From Palleronia aestuarii (GTDB lineage Bacteria; Pseudomonadota; Alphaproteobacteria; Rhodobacterales; Rhodobacteraceae): 64,000 nucleotides of DNA. This document shows, one piece after another, positions 43,873 through 52,493 of the stretch. The notes beneath the pieces are model-generated. The model saw nothing but the letters and a program-made list of their open reading frames with translations. It had not been told where the DNA came from and did no database searches. Positions within the stretch are counted from its first letter, which is position 1. Every line of letters begins with the position of its first letter. Position numbers and translations under genes: made by a program. The stretch lies in the NCBI RefSeq assembly GCF_003253995.1, contig NZ_QKZL01000002.1, positions 1 to 64,000 on the forward strand. Direction: 5' to 3'.

Positions 43873-45464
43873 TGGATATCGGCACGATCTCCTGGGTATT
43901 GCTTCTCGGCATGCTCGTCCTGCTGGCCATCGGCATGCCGCTTGGCTTCGCCTCCGCCGTGCTGTCCGTCCTCGTGCTCGGCATGCGCTTCGGGACCGAA
44001 TTCCTGTTCGGCAACTTCGGTGCCGGCCCCTTGGGCATCCTCAGCCAGCGGATCTACGGTCTTCTGACGGATTACGTCCTGATCTCGATTCCGCTCTTCA
44101 TCTTCATGGCGAACCTCCTAGAACGATCTGGGATCGCGGCGGAGATGTACAATTCGCTCAACGTCTGGCTCAGCCGGGCGCGCGGCGGGATCGCGATCGT
44201 CACCTCGATCATGGCCGTCATCATGGCCGCCATGTCGGGCATCATCGGCGGCGAGGTCGTTCTTCTCGGCCTCATCGCCCTGCCGCAGATGCTCCGGCTC
44301 GGCTACGATCAGAACCTTGCCATCGGGACGATCTGCGCCTCCGGCTCATTGGGAACGATGATCCCGCCCTCGATCGTGCTCATCATCTACGGCCTCATCA
44401 CCGAGACCTCGATCAAGGCGCTCTTCACCGCGTCGTTCCTGCCGGGCTTCATCCTCGCATCCTTCTTCATCATCTACATCGTGGTCCGCACCCAGCTCAA
44501 TCCGAAGCTCGCCCCCCTGCCCCCGCGCGAGGAGGGAGAGCCAGAGGGCCGGGAAAAGTGGATGCTCTTCTTCGCCTTCCTCGCCGTCTTGATCGGCGGG
44601 GCGTCCACCCTGCTCTTCGTGCGCGCGCTGTTCTTCACCGTCACCGGGCAGAATGCCGTGGTGGAAGGGGTCGACGCGATCGCGTTCGGCACGCCGACCT
44701 ATGCCGTGATCTTCGCCGTAGTCGCCGTCGTGGCGGCCCTCCTGGCCTTCTTTGTCTTCGGCCGCGAGCGTACGGCACGGGGCTGGGGCATGGGCAAGGG
44801 TCTCGTCGGACCGATCGTCGTGATCGGCGTGGTCCTCGGCTCCATCTACGGCGGCATCACGGGCATCACGGAAGCCGCAGGGATGGGCGTGATCGCCGTC
44901 GCCGTCATCGCGACCTTCCGGGGCGAGATGAGCGTCCACCTCCTGTGGGAGGCATTGAAGCGCACGATCAAGGCCACTGGCACGATCATCTGGGTCACGA
45001 TCGGCGCCACGGCCCTTGCAGGCGCCTACACGATCGCCGGCGGCCCGACCTTCATCGCCTCCTCGATCGTGGGGTCGGAACTGCCGACGATGGGCATCAT
45101 CCTCATCATGATGGTGATCTTCCTCGTCCTCGGGGCCTTCATGGACTGGGTCGGGATCGTGCTTCTCGTCATCCCGGTCTTCCTGCCGATCATCGTGCAG
45201 CTTCCGATCGAGGAGATCGGCATATTCGGCGCGCTCGATCCCAGCCATGTCGCGATCTGGTTCGGCGTGGTCTTCTGCATGAACATGCAGGTCAGCTTCC
45301 TGTCGCCCCCGTTCGGGCCGGCCGCGTTCTACCTCAAGTCGGTGGCGCCGCCGCACATCGCGCTGACCGACATCTTCAAGGGTTTCCTTCCGTTCATCGC
45401 GATCCAGCTTCTCGCGCTGTCGCTCCTGTTGATCTATCCACCCCTCGTCTCGGTGTTCCTGTGA
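43872..45464 (+). CDS. TRAP transporter large permease, DctM type
   Basis: A 530-residue secondary transporter with about 14 membrane segments. LVLLAIGMPLGFASAVLSVL, MSGIIGGEVVLLGLIALPQM and CASGSLGTMIPPSIVLIIYG match DctM. It is longer than the classical 430 residues because of an insertion of two helices and a loop around 216-300 (EEGEPEGREKWMLFFAFLAV), seen in the marine long form. It drives sodium-coupled uptake with DctP and DctQ. Confidence 0.93.
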   Translation: MDIGTISWVLLLGMLVLLAIGMPLGFASAVLSVLVLGMRFGTEFLFGNFGAGPLGILSQRIYGLLTDYVLISIPLFIFMANLLERSGIAAEMYNSLNVWLSRARGGIAIVTSIMAVIMAAMSGIIGGEVVLLGLIALPQMLRLGYDQNLAIGTICASGSLGTMIPPSIVLIIYGLITETSIKALFTASFLPGFILASFFIIYIVVRTQLNPKLAPLPPREEGEPEGREKWMLFFAFLAVLIGGASTLLFVRALFFTVTGQNAVVEGVDAIAFGTPTYAVIFAVVAVVAALLAFFVFGRERTARGWGMGKGLVGPIVVIGVVLGSIYGGITGITEAAGMGVIAVAVIATFRGEMSVHLLWEALKRTIKATGTIIWVTIGATALAGAYTIAGGPTFIASSIVGSELPTMGIILIMMVIFLVLGAFMDWVGIVLLVIPVFLPIIVQLPIEEIGIFGALDPSHVAIWFGVVFCMNMQVSFLSPPFGPAAFYLKSVAPPHIALTDIFKGFLPFIAIQLLALSLLLIYPPLVSVFL

Positions 45465-45597
45465 CGGCGGCGCTTGTATACGGGGCGGAAACCAGACCGG
45501 GCGTTCCGCCCGAGGCGGCTCCGCACCGGCGGACCGTCCGCCCAGACTGACCGACCAGGGGCCGCCGTCCGGTGCCCGGCCCGCAAACGAGGTTAAG

Positions 45598-47088
45598 ATG
45601 AAGACCGTCCGGCTTTCCGACGACGACAATGTCGTCACAGCAATCACGCCTCTTGCCGTGGGCGACGAGGGCGCGACGACCCTCGTGCCGCGCGGCCACA
45701 AGATGGCCACGACCGACATCCCCGCGGGCGAGCCCGTGGTGAAGTACGGACAGATCATCGGGTGGGCATCCGAGGACATCGCCAAAGGTGCCCACGTCCA
45801 TACCCAGAACCTCGAGTTCCGGAACCTCGACCACGAGCACGAATTCGGAAGCAACCTGAAGCCCACGGAGAACCCCGAGCGCGTCGACACATTCATGGGC
45901 TACCGCCGGGAGTCCGGCCGGGTCGGAACCCGCAACTTCATCGCCATCATCACGTCGGTGAATTGCTCGGCCACCGCGGCGCGGATGATCGCCGATCACT
46001 TCACCCCGGAGCGTCTCGCCGAGTATCCCAACGTCGATGGGGTCGCCGCCTTCGTGCATGGAACGGGCTGCGGCATGGGAGGCGACGGCGAGGGTTTCGA
46101 GGCCCTCCAGCGTGTCATGTGGGGCTTTGCCCGCAACCCCAATGTCGGCGGCGTGCTGATGGCCGGGCTCGGCTGCGAGGTGAACCAGATCGACTGGATC
46201 GTCGAGGCCTACGGTCTCAAGGTCGGACCGCTCTTCCAGCAGATGAACATCCAGGACGTGGGCGGCATCCGCAAGACGGTCGAGCTCGGCATCAAGAAGA
46301 TCGAGAGGATGCTTCCCCTCGTCAACGAGACCGAGCGCGAGGAATGCCCCGCGTCCGAACTCATGCTGGCCTTGCAATGCGGTGGATCGGACGCCTGGTC
46401 GGGGATCACGGCGAACCCGGCGCTCGGATATGCCTGCGACCTGCTCGTGGCCCAGGGCGGTACCGGTGTCCTGGCCGAAACGCCCGAGATCTACGGCGCC
46501 GAACATCTCCTCATGCGCCGCGCGGTCGACGCGGAGGTCGGCGAGAAACTCGCGGGCCTCATCGACTGGTGGCAGGACTACACCGCCCGCAACAAGGGTT
46601 CGATGGACAACAACCCCTCGCCGGGAAACAAGCGGGGCGGCCTCACCACCATCCTCGAGAAGTCGCTCGGCGCGGCGGCCAAGGGGGGCACCACGCCTCT
46701 GACGGGGGTCTACAAGTACGCGGAGCCGATCACGAAACCGGGTTTCGCCTTCATGGACAGCCCCGGATACGATCCGGCAAGCGTCACGGGGCAGATCGCC
46801 TCGGGCTGCAATCTCGTCTGCTTCACGACGGGTCGCGGATCGGCTGCCGGTTACAAGCCCGCGCCATCGCTCAAGGTATCCAGCAATTCGGAGACCTTCC
46901 GCAGGATGCCGGAGGACATGGATATCGATGCCGGCCGCATCGTGTCCGGCGAGGCAAGCGTCGAGGAGGTCGGACGCGAGATCTACGAGGCCCTCCTGCG
47001 CATGGCGTCCGGGGAGAAGAGCAAATCCGAATTGCTCGGCCTCGGCGACTACGAATTCGTCCCCTGGCAGATCGGGGCGGTGATGTAG
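45598..47088 (+). CDS. UxaA-family dehydratase (altronate dehydratase type)
   Basis: A 496-residue fusion of an N-terminal SAF domain (1-90, LVPRGHKMATTDIPAGEPVV) and the C-terminal altronase domain. Typical segments are GYRRESGRVGTRNFIAIITS, HGTGCGMGGDGEGFEALQRV, LGCEVNQIDWIVEAYGLKVG, ALQCGGSDAWSGITANPALG and the final CFTTGRGSAAGYKPAPSLKV. The conserved cysteines suit an iron enzyme. It removes water from a sugar acid to give a 2-keto-3-deoxy acid. Relatives in fucose loci are thought to act on fuconate, which would fit the FAH and SDR partners here. Confidence 0.9.
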   Translation: MKTVRLSDDDNVVTAITPLAVGDEGATTLVPRGHKMATTDIPAGEPVVKYGQIIGWASEDIAKGAHVHTQNLEFRNLDHEHEFGSNLKPTENPERVDTFMGYRRESGRVGTRNFIAIITSVNCSATAARMIADHFTPERLAEYPNVDGVAAFVHGTGCGMGGDGEGFEALQRVMWGFARNPNVGGVLMAGLGCEVNQIDWIVEAYGLKVGPLFQQMNIQDVGGIRKTVELGIKKIERMLPLVNETEREECPASELMLALQCGGSDAWSGITANPALGYACDLLVAQGGTGVLAETPEIYGAEHLLMRRAVDAEVGEKLAGLIDWWQDYTARNKGSMDNNPSPGNKRGGLTTILEKSLGAAAKGGTTPLTGVYKYAEPITKPGFAFMDSPGYDPASVTGQIASGCNLVCFTTGRGSAAGYKPAPSLKVSSNSETFRRMPEDMDIDAGRIVSGEASVEEVGREIYEALLRMASGEKSKSELLGLGDYEFVPWQIGAVM

Positions 47089-47154
47089 GGGCGGAACGGT
47101 CCCTCGATCCGCGCGCCGACCCGGCCGAACGACAAAAGCCTGAAAGGATATTTG

Positions 47155-48036
47155 ATGGCGGAGAAAATCGGTTTCATCGGTCTGGGCCTCATGGGCTCCG
47201 CCATGGTGGGACGGCTGCAGGACAAGGGGCATGCGCTCACCGTCGTGGCGAACCGCAGCCGAAAGGGCGTCGATGCCGCCGTGGAGCGCGGCGCGACGGA
47301 GGTCGACAGCGCCCGGAAGGTGGCGGAGGCGAGCGACATCGTCATGCTCTGCATGGACACGTCCGACAATGTCGAGGCGCGAATGTTCGGCGACGATGGC
47401 GTGATCGCCGGGGCGAAGGAAGGTCTCGTGGTCGTCGATTTCGGCACCTCGCTGCCCACGTCGACGAAGAAGATCGGCGAGGCGCTGACCGAGAAGGGCG
47501 CGACCTATCTCGACGCGCCGCTTGGCCGAACGCCGGCTCACGCCAAGGACGGGGCGCTCAACATCATGTGCTCGGGCGACGAGGCGGCCTACGATCGCGT
47601 GAAGCCCGTCCTTGAGGAATTGGGGGAGAACGTCTTCCACCTAGGCCCGCTCGGAACCGGGCACACGATCAAGCTCATCAACAATTTCTTCGCCATGACG
47701 ACCGCCATGGCCATGTCGGAAGCTTTTGCCATGGCGGACGCGACCGGCGTGCCGCGGCAGAAACTCTACGACGTCATGTCGGCGGGGCCTCTCAAATCCG
47801 GCATGATGGATTTCATCAAGAACTTCGCCACCGATGGGCAGATCGACCTTGCCTTCTCGATGGCGAACGGATCGAAGGATGTGGGCTACTATCGCCAGAT
47901 GGCGGAGAATTTCGGGGCCAATTCGCGCATGTCCGCCTGCGCCGACGCCACGCTCAACGAGGCGAAGGAAAATGGCTGGGGCGACCGGATGATCCCGGAA
48001 ATGGTCGATTACCTAAGCGAAAGGCTGAAGAAATGA
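47155..48036 (+). CDS. NAD(P)-dependent beta-hydroxyacid dehydrogenase (3-HIBADH/GarR family)
   Basis: A 293-residue Rossmann enzyme. AEKIGFIGLGLMGSAMVGRL is the cofactor fold. DAPLGRTPAHAKDGALNIMC is the substrate loop (variant of DAPVSGG). GTGHTIKLINNFFAMTTAMA carries the catalytic Lys of the family. FSMANGSKDVGYYRQMAE is the helical domain. The ATG at 47155 follows AAAGGAT. It overlaps the following SDR by 4 bp. It may reduce tartronate semialdehyde or a related product. Confidence 0.9.
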   Translation: MAEKIGFIGLGLMGSAMVGRLQDKGHALTVVANRSRKGVDAAVERGATEVDSARKVAEASDIVMLCMDTSDNVEARMFGDDGVIAGAKEGLVVVDFGTSLPTSTKKIGEALTEKGATYLDAPLGRTPAHAKDGALNIMCSGDEAAYDRVKPVLEELGENVFHLGPLGTGHTIKLINNFFAMTTAMAMSEAFAMADATGVPRQKLYDVMSAGPLKSGMMDFIKNFATDGQIDLAFSMANGSKDVGYYRQMAENFGANSRMSACADATLNEAKENGWGDRMIPEMVDYLSERLKK

Positions 48037-48755
48037 GACTGTCTGGCAAGAAGGCGTTCATCACCGCGGCGGGACAGGGCATCGGCCGCGCGATCGCGGA
48101 GGCCTTCGTCACGGAAGGCGCGATCGTCACCGCCACCGATCTGAACGCGGATCTGATGGATGGGCTGAAGGCCACCACCTCCGCACTCGACGTGCTCGAC
48201 AAGGCGGCTCTGCAGGATGCGGTCCGTTCCGCAGAGCCCGACATCCTCGTCAATTGCGCGGGCATCGTTCACAACGGCACGATCCTCGATGCGACGGACG
48301 ACGAATTCGACTTCGCGGTCAATCTGAACGTGAAGTCGCAGTTCCACGCGATGCAGGCCGCCATTCCCGGCATGATCGATCGCGGGACCGGGTCGATCGT
48401 CAACATCTCCTCCGTTGCCTCGTCGCTCATCGGCGCGCCCAACCGTCTGGTCTATTCGATGTCGAAGGCCGGCGTGATCGCGATGACGAAATGTACCGCG
48501 ATCGACTTCGTCAAGACCGGGCTCAGGGTGAACTGCATTTGCCCCGGCACCGTGGACAGCCCGTCGCTGCACGAGCGCCTGAAGGCGACCGGAGATTACG
48601 AGGCGGCGTACAAGGCCTTCACCGAGCGCCAGCCGATGGGCCGGATCGGGCGGGCGGAGGAGATCGCGGCGCTCGCCGTCTATCTCGGCTCCGACGAATC
48701 TTCCTTCACCACCGGCCAGGCGCATGTGATCGACGGCGGTTGGTCGGTCGCGTGA
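48033..48755 (+). CDS. SDR-family dehydrogenase (2-keto-3-deoxy-L-fuconate dehydrogenase-like)
   Basis: A 240-residue short-chain dehydrogenase. The cofactor loop reads FITAAGQGIGRAIAEAF, with AAGQGIG in place of TGxxxGIG; this variant is usual in the DHRS6/KDF dehydrogenase branch. Active residues are Ser of NISSVASSLIG and YSMSK. The expected reaction is oxidation of 2-keto-3-deoxy-L-fuconate at C4 to the diketo acid used by the hydrolase at 40281. It is translationally coupled to the preceding dehydrogenase. Confidence 0.85.
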   Translation: MRLSGKKAFITAAGQGIGRAIAEAFVTEGAIVTATDLNADLMDGLKATTSALDVLDKAALQDAVRSAEPDILVNCAGIVHNGTILDATDDEFDFAVNLNVKSQFHAMQAAIPGMIDRGTGSIVNISSVASSLIGAPNRLVYSMSKAGVIAMTKCTAIDFVKTGLRVNCICPGTVDSPSLHERLKATGDYEAAYKAFTERQPMGRIGRAEEIAALAVYLGSDESSFTTGQAHVIDGGWSVA

Positions 48756-48771
48756 TCCGCGACGCCAAACG

Positions 48772-49668
48772 ATGAGCCAGTCCCTTCCCCGCGAGGATCG
48801 AAGCCTCGTGGGGCTTCTCATCATGTGCGCCGCGGTCACCTTGTTCACCGCGATCGACACATCGGCGAAATGGCTCATCCTGGCGGGATTGCCGCCGCTG
48901 CAGGTCGTGTTCCTGCGCTATGCGGGCCATTTCGTCTTCTCCCTGGTCGTCTTCGTCCCCCGCGAGGGGGCCGAAGCGTTCCTCTCGGTCGATCCGCTGA
49001 AACAGGCGCTGCGCTCGAGCATGCTGCTCGGCAGCACCATTCTCAACTTCTCCGCGCTGATGTTCCTGCCGATCACGGTCACGACCGCGATCATGTTCGC
49101 GGGTCCGATCGCCGTGACGCTCCTGTCGATCCCCATCCTGGGCGAGCAGGTCGGCATCCGACGCCTGACGGCCGTTCTCGTCGGGTTCGCCGGCGTGCTC
49201 ATCGTGGTGCAGCCCTGGAGCGCCTCGTTCCACCCGGCCATGTTTTTCTCGCTCGGCGCGATGCTGTGCGCGTCGCTCTACTTCGTCCTGACCCGCTTCC
49301 TCGCGGGGCGTGAAACCAACGCGACCTCTCAGATCTGGTCGAGCGGCCTTGCGACGATCCTGATGGTACCGGTCGTCTTCTTCGAATGGGCCTGGCCAAA
49401 AACGCCGAGCGAGGTCGCGATCTGTATCCTCATCGGGCTCTTCGGCGCACTTGGCCATACGTCCGCCACGGCGGCGCACCGCTTCGCCGATGCCTCGCTC
49501 CTGGCCCCGGTCGTCTATCTGCAGCTGATCTTCGCCACGATCGCCGGTATCGCGGTCTTTTCCCAGTGGCCGACGATCTGGACCCTGGTGGGCGCGCTCG
49601 TGATCATCGGCTCCGGCATCTATATCTGGCACCGGGAGACGCGCGGCGCCCCCCCGGTGCGCCGTTGA
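48772..49668 (+). CDS. EamA/DMT-family transporter in the sugar-acid operon
   Basis: A 298-residue inner-membrane protein with ten predicted helices in two EamA domains: LIMCAAVTLFTAIDTSAKWL, VFLRYAGHFVFSLVVFVPRE and LGHTSATAAHRFADASLLAP. It begins 16 bp after the SDR and ends 3 bp before the convergent SDR. It may export an end product such as lactate or pyruvate, or take up a metabolite; nothing in the sequence decides this. Confidence 0.87.
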   Translation: MSQSLPREDRSLVGLLIMCAAVTLFTAIDTSAKWLILAGLPPLQVVFLRYAGHFVFSLVVFVPREGAEAFLSVDPLKQALRSSMLLGSTILNFSALMFLPITVTTAIMFAGPIAVTLLSIPILGEQVGIRRLTAVLVGFAGVLIVVQPWSASFHPAMFFSLGAMLCASLYFVLTRFLAGRETNATSQIWSSGLATILMVPVVFFEWAWPKTPSEVAICILIGLFGALGHTSATAAHRFADASLLAPVVYLQLIFATIAGIAVFSQWPTIWTLVGALVIIGSGIYIWHRETRGAPPVRR

Positions 49669-49671
49669 GGC

Positions 49672-50409
49672 TCAGCCCCGCCCGATGAAGGGCATCGCGC
49701 TCGCCATCACCGTGAGGAACTGCACGTTCGCTTCCAGCGGCAACTCGGCCATGTGGAGGACGGACGAGGCGACATGGGCGGCGTCCATGACCGGCTCCAC
49801 CTTCTCCGATCCGTCGGCCTGCGGGACGCCGCGGGTCATCCGTTCCGCCATCTCGGTCAGCGCGTTGCCCACGTCGACCTGTCCGCAGGCGATGTTGAAG
49901 GGCCGACCGTCGAGACTGAGCGTGCGCGTGAGACCCGTTACCGCGTGCTTCGACATCGTGTAGGGCGCGGAGCCCGGCCGCGGCACATGCGCGGAGATGG
50001 AGCCGTTGTTGATGATCCTCCCGCCCATTGGATCCTGACGCCGCATCAGGCCGAAGGCCGCCCGCGCGCAGAGGAACATGCCGGTGATGTTGGTGTCGCT
50101 GAGCGCCTGCCAGTCGGCCACGGCGATCTCGTCGATCAGCCCGCCACTGACGTTCATCCCGGCGTTGTTGAAAAGCGCGTCGAGACGCCCCCATTCCTCC
50201 GCGATGGTGACGACGCTTTGCGTCACCTGCCCCTCGTCGGTGACGTCCATCGGCAGGACGAGCGCGTTCTCGTTGCCGTCGGCTGTCTCCTCGAGTGGGT
50301 CGCGGCGACGGCCCGAAAGCGCCACGCGCCATCCCTTCTCGAGAAACAGTCGGGCGGTCACCTTGCCGATGCCGCTGCCCGCTCCCGTGATCCAAATCGT
50401 CCGTGACAT
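49672..50409 (-). CDS. SDR-family oxidoreductase
   Basis: A 245-residue short-chain dehydrogenase. The cofactor motif is WITGAGSGIGKVTARLF, NNAG is present (ALFNNAGMNVSG), and the active site is NNGSISAHVPRPG with YTMSK. The C-terminal region lacks the usual GG-x-x-x-G end but has FLTVMASAMPFIGRG. The start at 50409 has GGAGGG before it. It is 28 bp downstream of the IlvD-type dehydratase on the same strand, so it is probably in the same regulon as a sugar or aldonate dehydrogenase. Confidence 0.85.
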   Translation of the reverse strand: MSRTIWITGAGSGIGKVTARLFLEKGWRVALSGRRRDPLEETADGNENALVLPMDVTDEGQVTQSVVTIAEEWGRLDALFNNAGMNVSGGLIDEIAVADWQALSDTNITGMFLCARAAFGLMRRQDPMGGRIINNGSISAHVPRPGSAPYTMSKHAVTGLTRTLSLDGRPFNIACGQVDVGNALTEMAERMTRGVPQADGSEKVEPVMDAAHVASSVLHMAELPLEANVQFLTVMASAMPFIGRG

Positions 50410-50437
50410 CCGGCCCTCCCCCTCTGCCGCGTGGCGG

Positions 50438-52219
50438 CTAGTGATTGTCTCTCGGCAATTGTTCGCGGATACGCTGATACGCCGTTGCAAGCTCCAGGCA
50501 ACCGCCTTGGGCGAGTTGACCAACAGTGCTGCGGTAGATCTCCTCCCAGGGCGTCTGGTTCACGATGTCGGGCGGCGTCCAGGCAGCCTTCCGGCTTTCC
50601 CACTCCTCCTCGGAAACGAGCGCGTTGAGCGTGCATTCGTTGAGGTCGAGCCGCACCATGTCCCCGGTTTGGAGATAGGCGAGGCCGCCCCCAACGACCG
50701 ATTCCGGCGAGGCGTTCAGGATCGACGGACTTTCCGACGTTCCCGATTGCCGACCGTCGCCGACCGTCGGCAGGTGGTCGATCCCCTTCTTGATGATCCG
50801 GTCGGGCGGCTGCATGTTGACCACCTCCGCGGAACCGGGATAGCCGACGCATCCCACGCCGCGGATGAAGAGGATGGTGCGCTCGTCTACCTCGAGCGCG
50901 ACCTCGTTGATCCGGTCGTGGTAATCCTCCGGCCCGTCGAAAACGACCGCGCGGGCTTCGAACGTGCCCTCCTTGCCCTTCTCCGACAGGAAGCGGCTGC
51001 GGAAATCGTCCGAGACCACGCTCGTCTTCATCAGGGCGGAATCGAAGAGATTTCCGGACATGACGAGGAACCCCGCCTTGGTTCGGAGCGGCGCATCATA
51101 GGTCGTGATGACGTCGTGGTCGTGGCTCTCCCGTCCCTCGAGGTTCTCGCCGATCGTGCGGCCGGTCACCGTCATGCAGCCCTCGTGGATCCGCCCCGCC
51201 TTGCGGAGTTCCGCCATGACCGCCGCGACCCCGCCCGCGCGATGGAAGGATTCCCCGAGATAGATTCCCGCCGGCTGCATGTTGACCATGAGCGGCACGT
51301 CGAAGCCGATCTTCTGCCAGTCGAACACGTCGAGTTCCACGCCCGCATGGCGCGCGACCGCCTGCAGGTGCGGCGGCGCGTTGGTCGAGCCGCCGATTGC
51401 GGAGTTGACCACGATCGCGTTCTCGAACGCCTCCCGCGTCAGGATGTCCGAGGGCTTCAGATCCTCGTAGGCCATCTCGACGATCCGCTTGCCCGTGAGA
51501 TACGCCATCTCCATCCGCTCGCGGAAGGGCGCGGGGATCGCTGCACATCCCGGAAGCGACATGCCGAGCGCCTCGGCCATCGCGTTCATCGTCGAGGCCG
51601 TGCCCATCGTGTTGCAATGTCCGAGCGACGGCGCGGAGGCACAGGTCCGCTCCATGAACTCCTCGTAGTCGATCTTGCCTTCCGCGAGGAGGCGGCGCCC
51701 CTCCCAGATGATCGTGCCGGAGCCCGCGCGCTTGCCCTTCCACCAGCCGTCGAGCATCGGCCCGCCCGAAAGCACGAGCGAGGGAATGTCCATCGTCGCC
51801 GCCCCCATCAGCATGGCGGGCGTGGTCTTGTCGCATCCCGTGGTCAGCACCACCGCATCGATCGGATAGCCGTGAAGCACCTCCACGAGGCCCAGATACG
51901 TCAGGTTGCGGTCGAGCGCGGCGGTCGGCCGCTTGCCGGTCTCCTGGATCGGGTGGACGGGAAACTCCATCGGGATGCCGCCGGCATCGCGGATCCCGGC
52001 CTTCACCCTGTCCATGAGGAAGACATGGATCTTGTTGCACGGCGCGAGGTCGCTGCCCGTCTGGGCAATCCCGATCACGGGCTTTTCGCTCTGCAGCTCC
52101 TCGCGGGAGAAGGCTTGGTTCTGATAGCGCTCGAGATAGAGCGCGGTCATGCCCGGATTGTTGGGGTTGTCGAACCATTCCTGGGACCGGAACCGCCGGT
52201 TCGCCCTCGTATCGGCCAT
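50438..52219 (-). CDS. IlvD/Edd-family dehydratase, sugar-acid type
   Basis: A 593-residue Fe-S dehydratase. Cluster and metal ligands are visible in GIAQTGSDLAPCNKIHVFLM, VVLTTGCDKTTPAMLMGAAT and APSLGHCNTMGTASTMNAMA. NSAIGGSTNAPPHLQAVARH carries the active region, and GDGRQSGTSESPSILNASPE is near the C-terminus. The pattern matches the aldonate branch (L-arabonate, D-xylonate, D-galactonate) rather than IlvD itself. The start at 52219 has GGAGGAGG upstream. A perfect TTTGGTATACCAAA operator lies 45 bp before the start. Confidence 0.9.
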   Translation of the reverse strand: MADTRANRRFRSQEWFDNPNNPGMTALYLERYQNQAFSREELQSEKPVIGIAQTGSDLAPCNKIHVFLMDRVKAGIRDAGGIPMEFPVHPIQETGKRPTAALDRNLTYLGLVEVLHGYPIDAVVLTTGCDKTTPAMLMGAATMDIPSLVLSGGPMLDGWWKGKRAGSGTIIWEGRRLLAEGKIDYEEFMERTCASAPSLGHCNTMGTASTMNAMAEALGMSLPGCAAIPAPFRERMEMAYLTGKRIVEMAYEDLKPSDILTREAFENAIVVNSAIGGSTNAPPHLQAVARHAGVELDVFDWQKIGFDVPLMVNMQPAGIYLGESFHRAGGVAAVMAELRKAGRIHEGCMTVTGRTIGENLEGRESHDHDVITTYDAPLRTKAGFLVMSGNLFDSALMKTSVVSDDFRSRFLSEKGKEGTFEARAVVFDGPEDYHDRINEVALEVDERTILFIRGVGCVGYPGSAEVVNMQPPDRIIKKGIDHLPTVGDGRQSGTSESPSILNASPESVVGGGLAYLQTGDMVRLDLNECTLNALVSEEEWESRKAAWTPPDIVNQTPWEEIYRSTVGQLAQGGCLELATAYQRIREQLPRDNH

Positions 52220-52263
52220 GGTTTCCTCCTCCAAATCACTGAACTCGGCGGCAGGAAACCCGA

Positions 52264-52277
52264 TTTGGTATACCAAA
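52264..52277. promoter_or_regulatory. GntR operator upstream of the IlvD/Edd-type dehydratase
   Basis: The perfect 14-bp palindrome TTTGGTATACCAAA shares its core with the sites at 41873 and 40095. It is the longest and best copy of the three. Confidence 0.72.
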
Positions 52278-52493
52278 GGCAAGGGTATTCTCCGGCAAGC
52301 CGTTCAACAGGGGGTCGCATCGCCCGTCATCCCCGCGATCGCCGCTTGGGGCCGATGGTCCGTGAATGCGCCGATAGAGCGCGATCGGGTCGGCTCTTCA
52401 CCGCCTATACGCAGGATATGCGCCACGATCCGCTTGAGTTGTCCGCAGGCTGGCGCCACCCCCGCCCCGGGGACACGCAGTGAGGAATGAAAC

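Noticed and set aside
45528-45542. Terminator between the TRAP permease and the UxaA-type gene
   Set aside because: GGCGGA-CCG-TCCGCC is a short 6-bp stem with a 3-base loop and no T-run. The genes are likely co-transcribed, so it is too weak to call.
45394-47640. Long minus-strand frame opposite the UxaA-type dehydratase
   Set aside because: Antisense shadow; the plus-strand gene has complete SAF and altronase motifs.
50078-52483. Long plus-strand frame (about 800 codons) opposite the IlvD/Edd dehydratase
   Set aside because: Antisense shadow with no domain; the minus-strand gene carries all expected Fe-S ligands.
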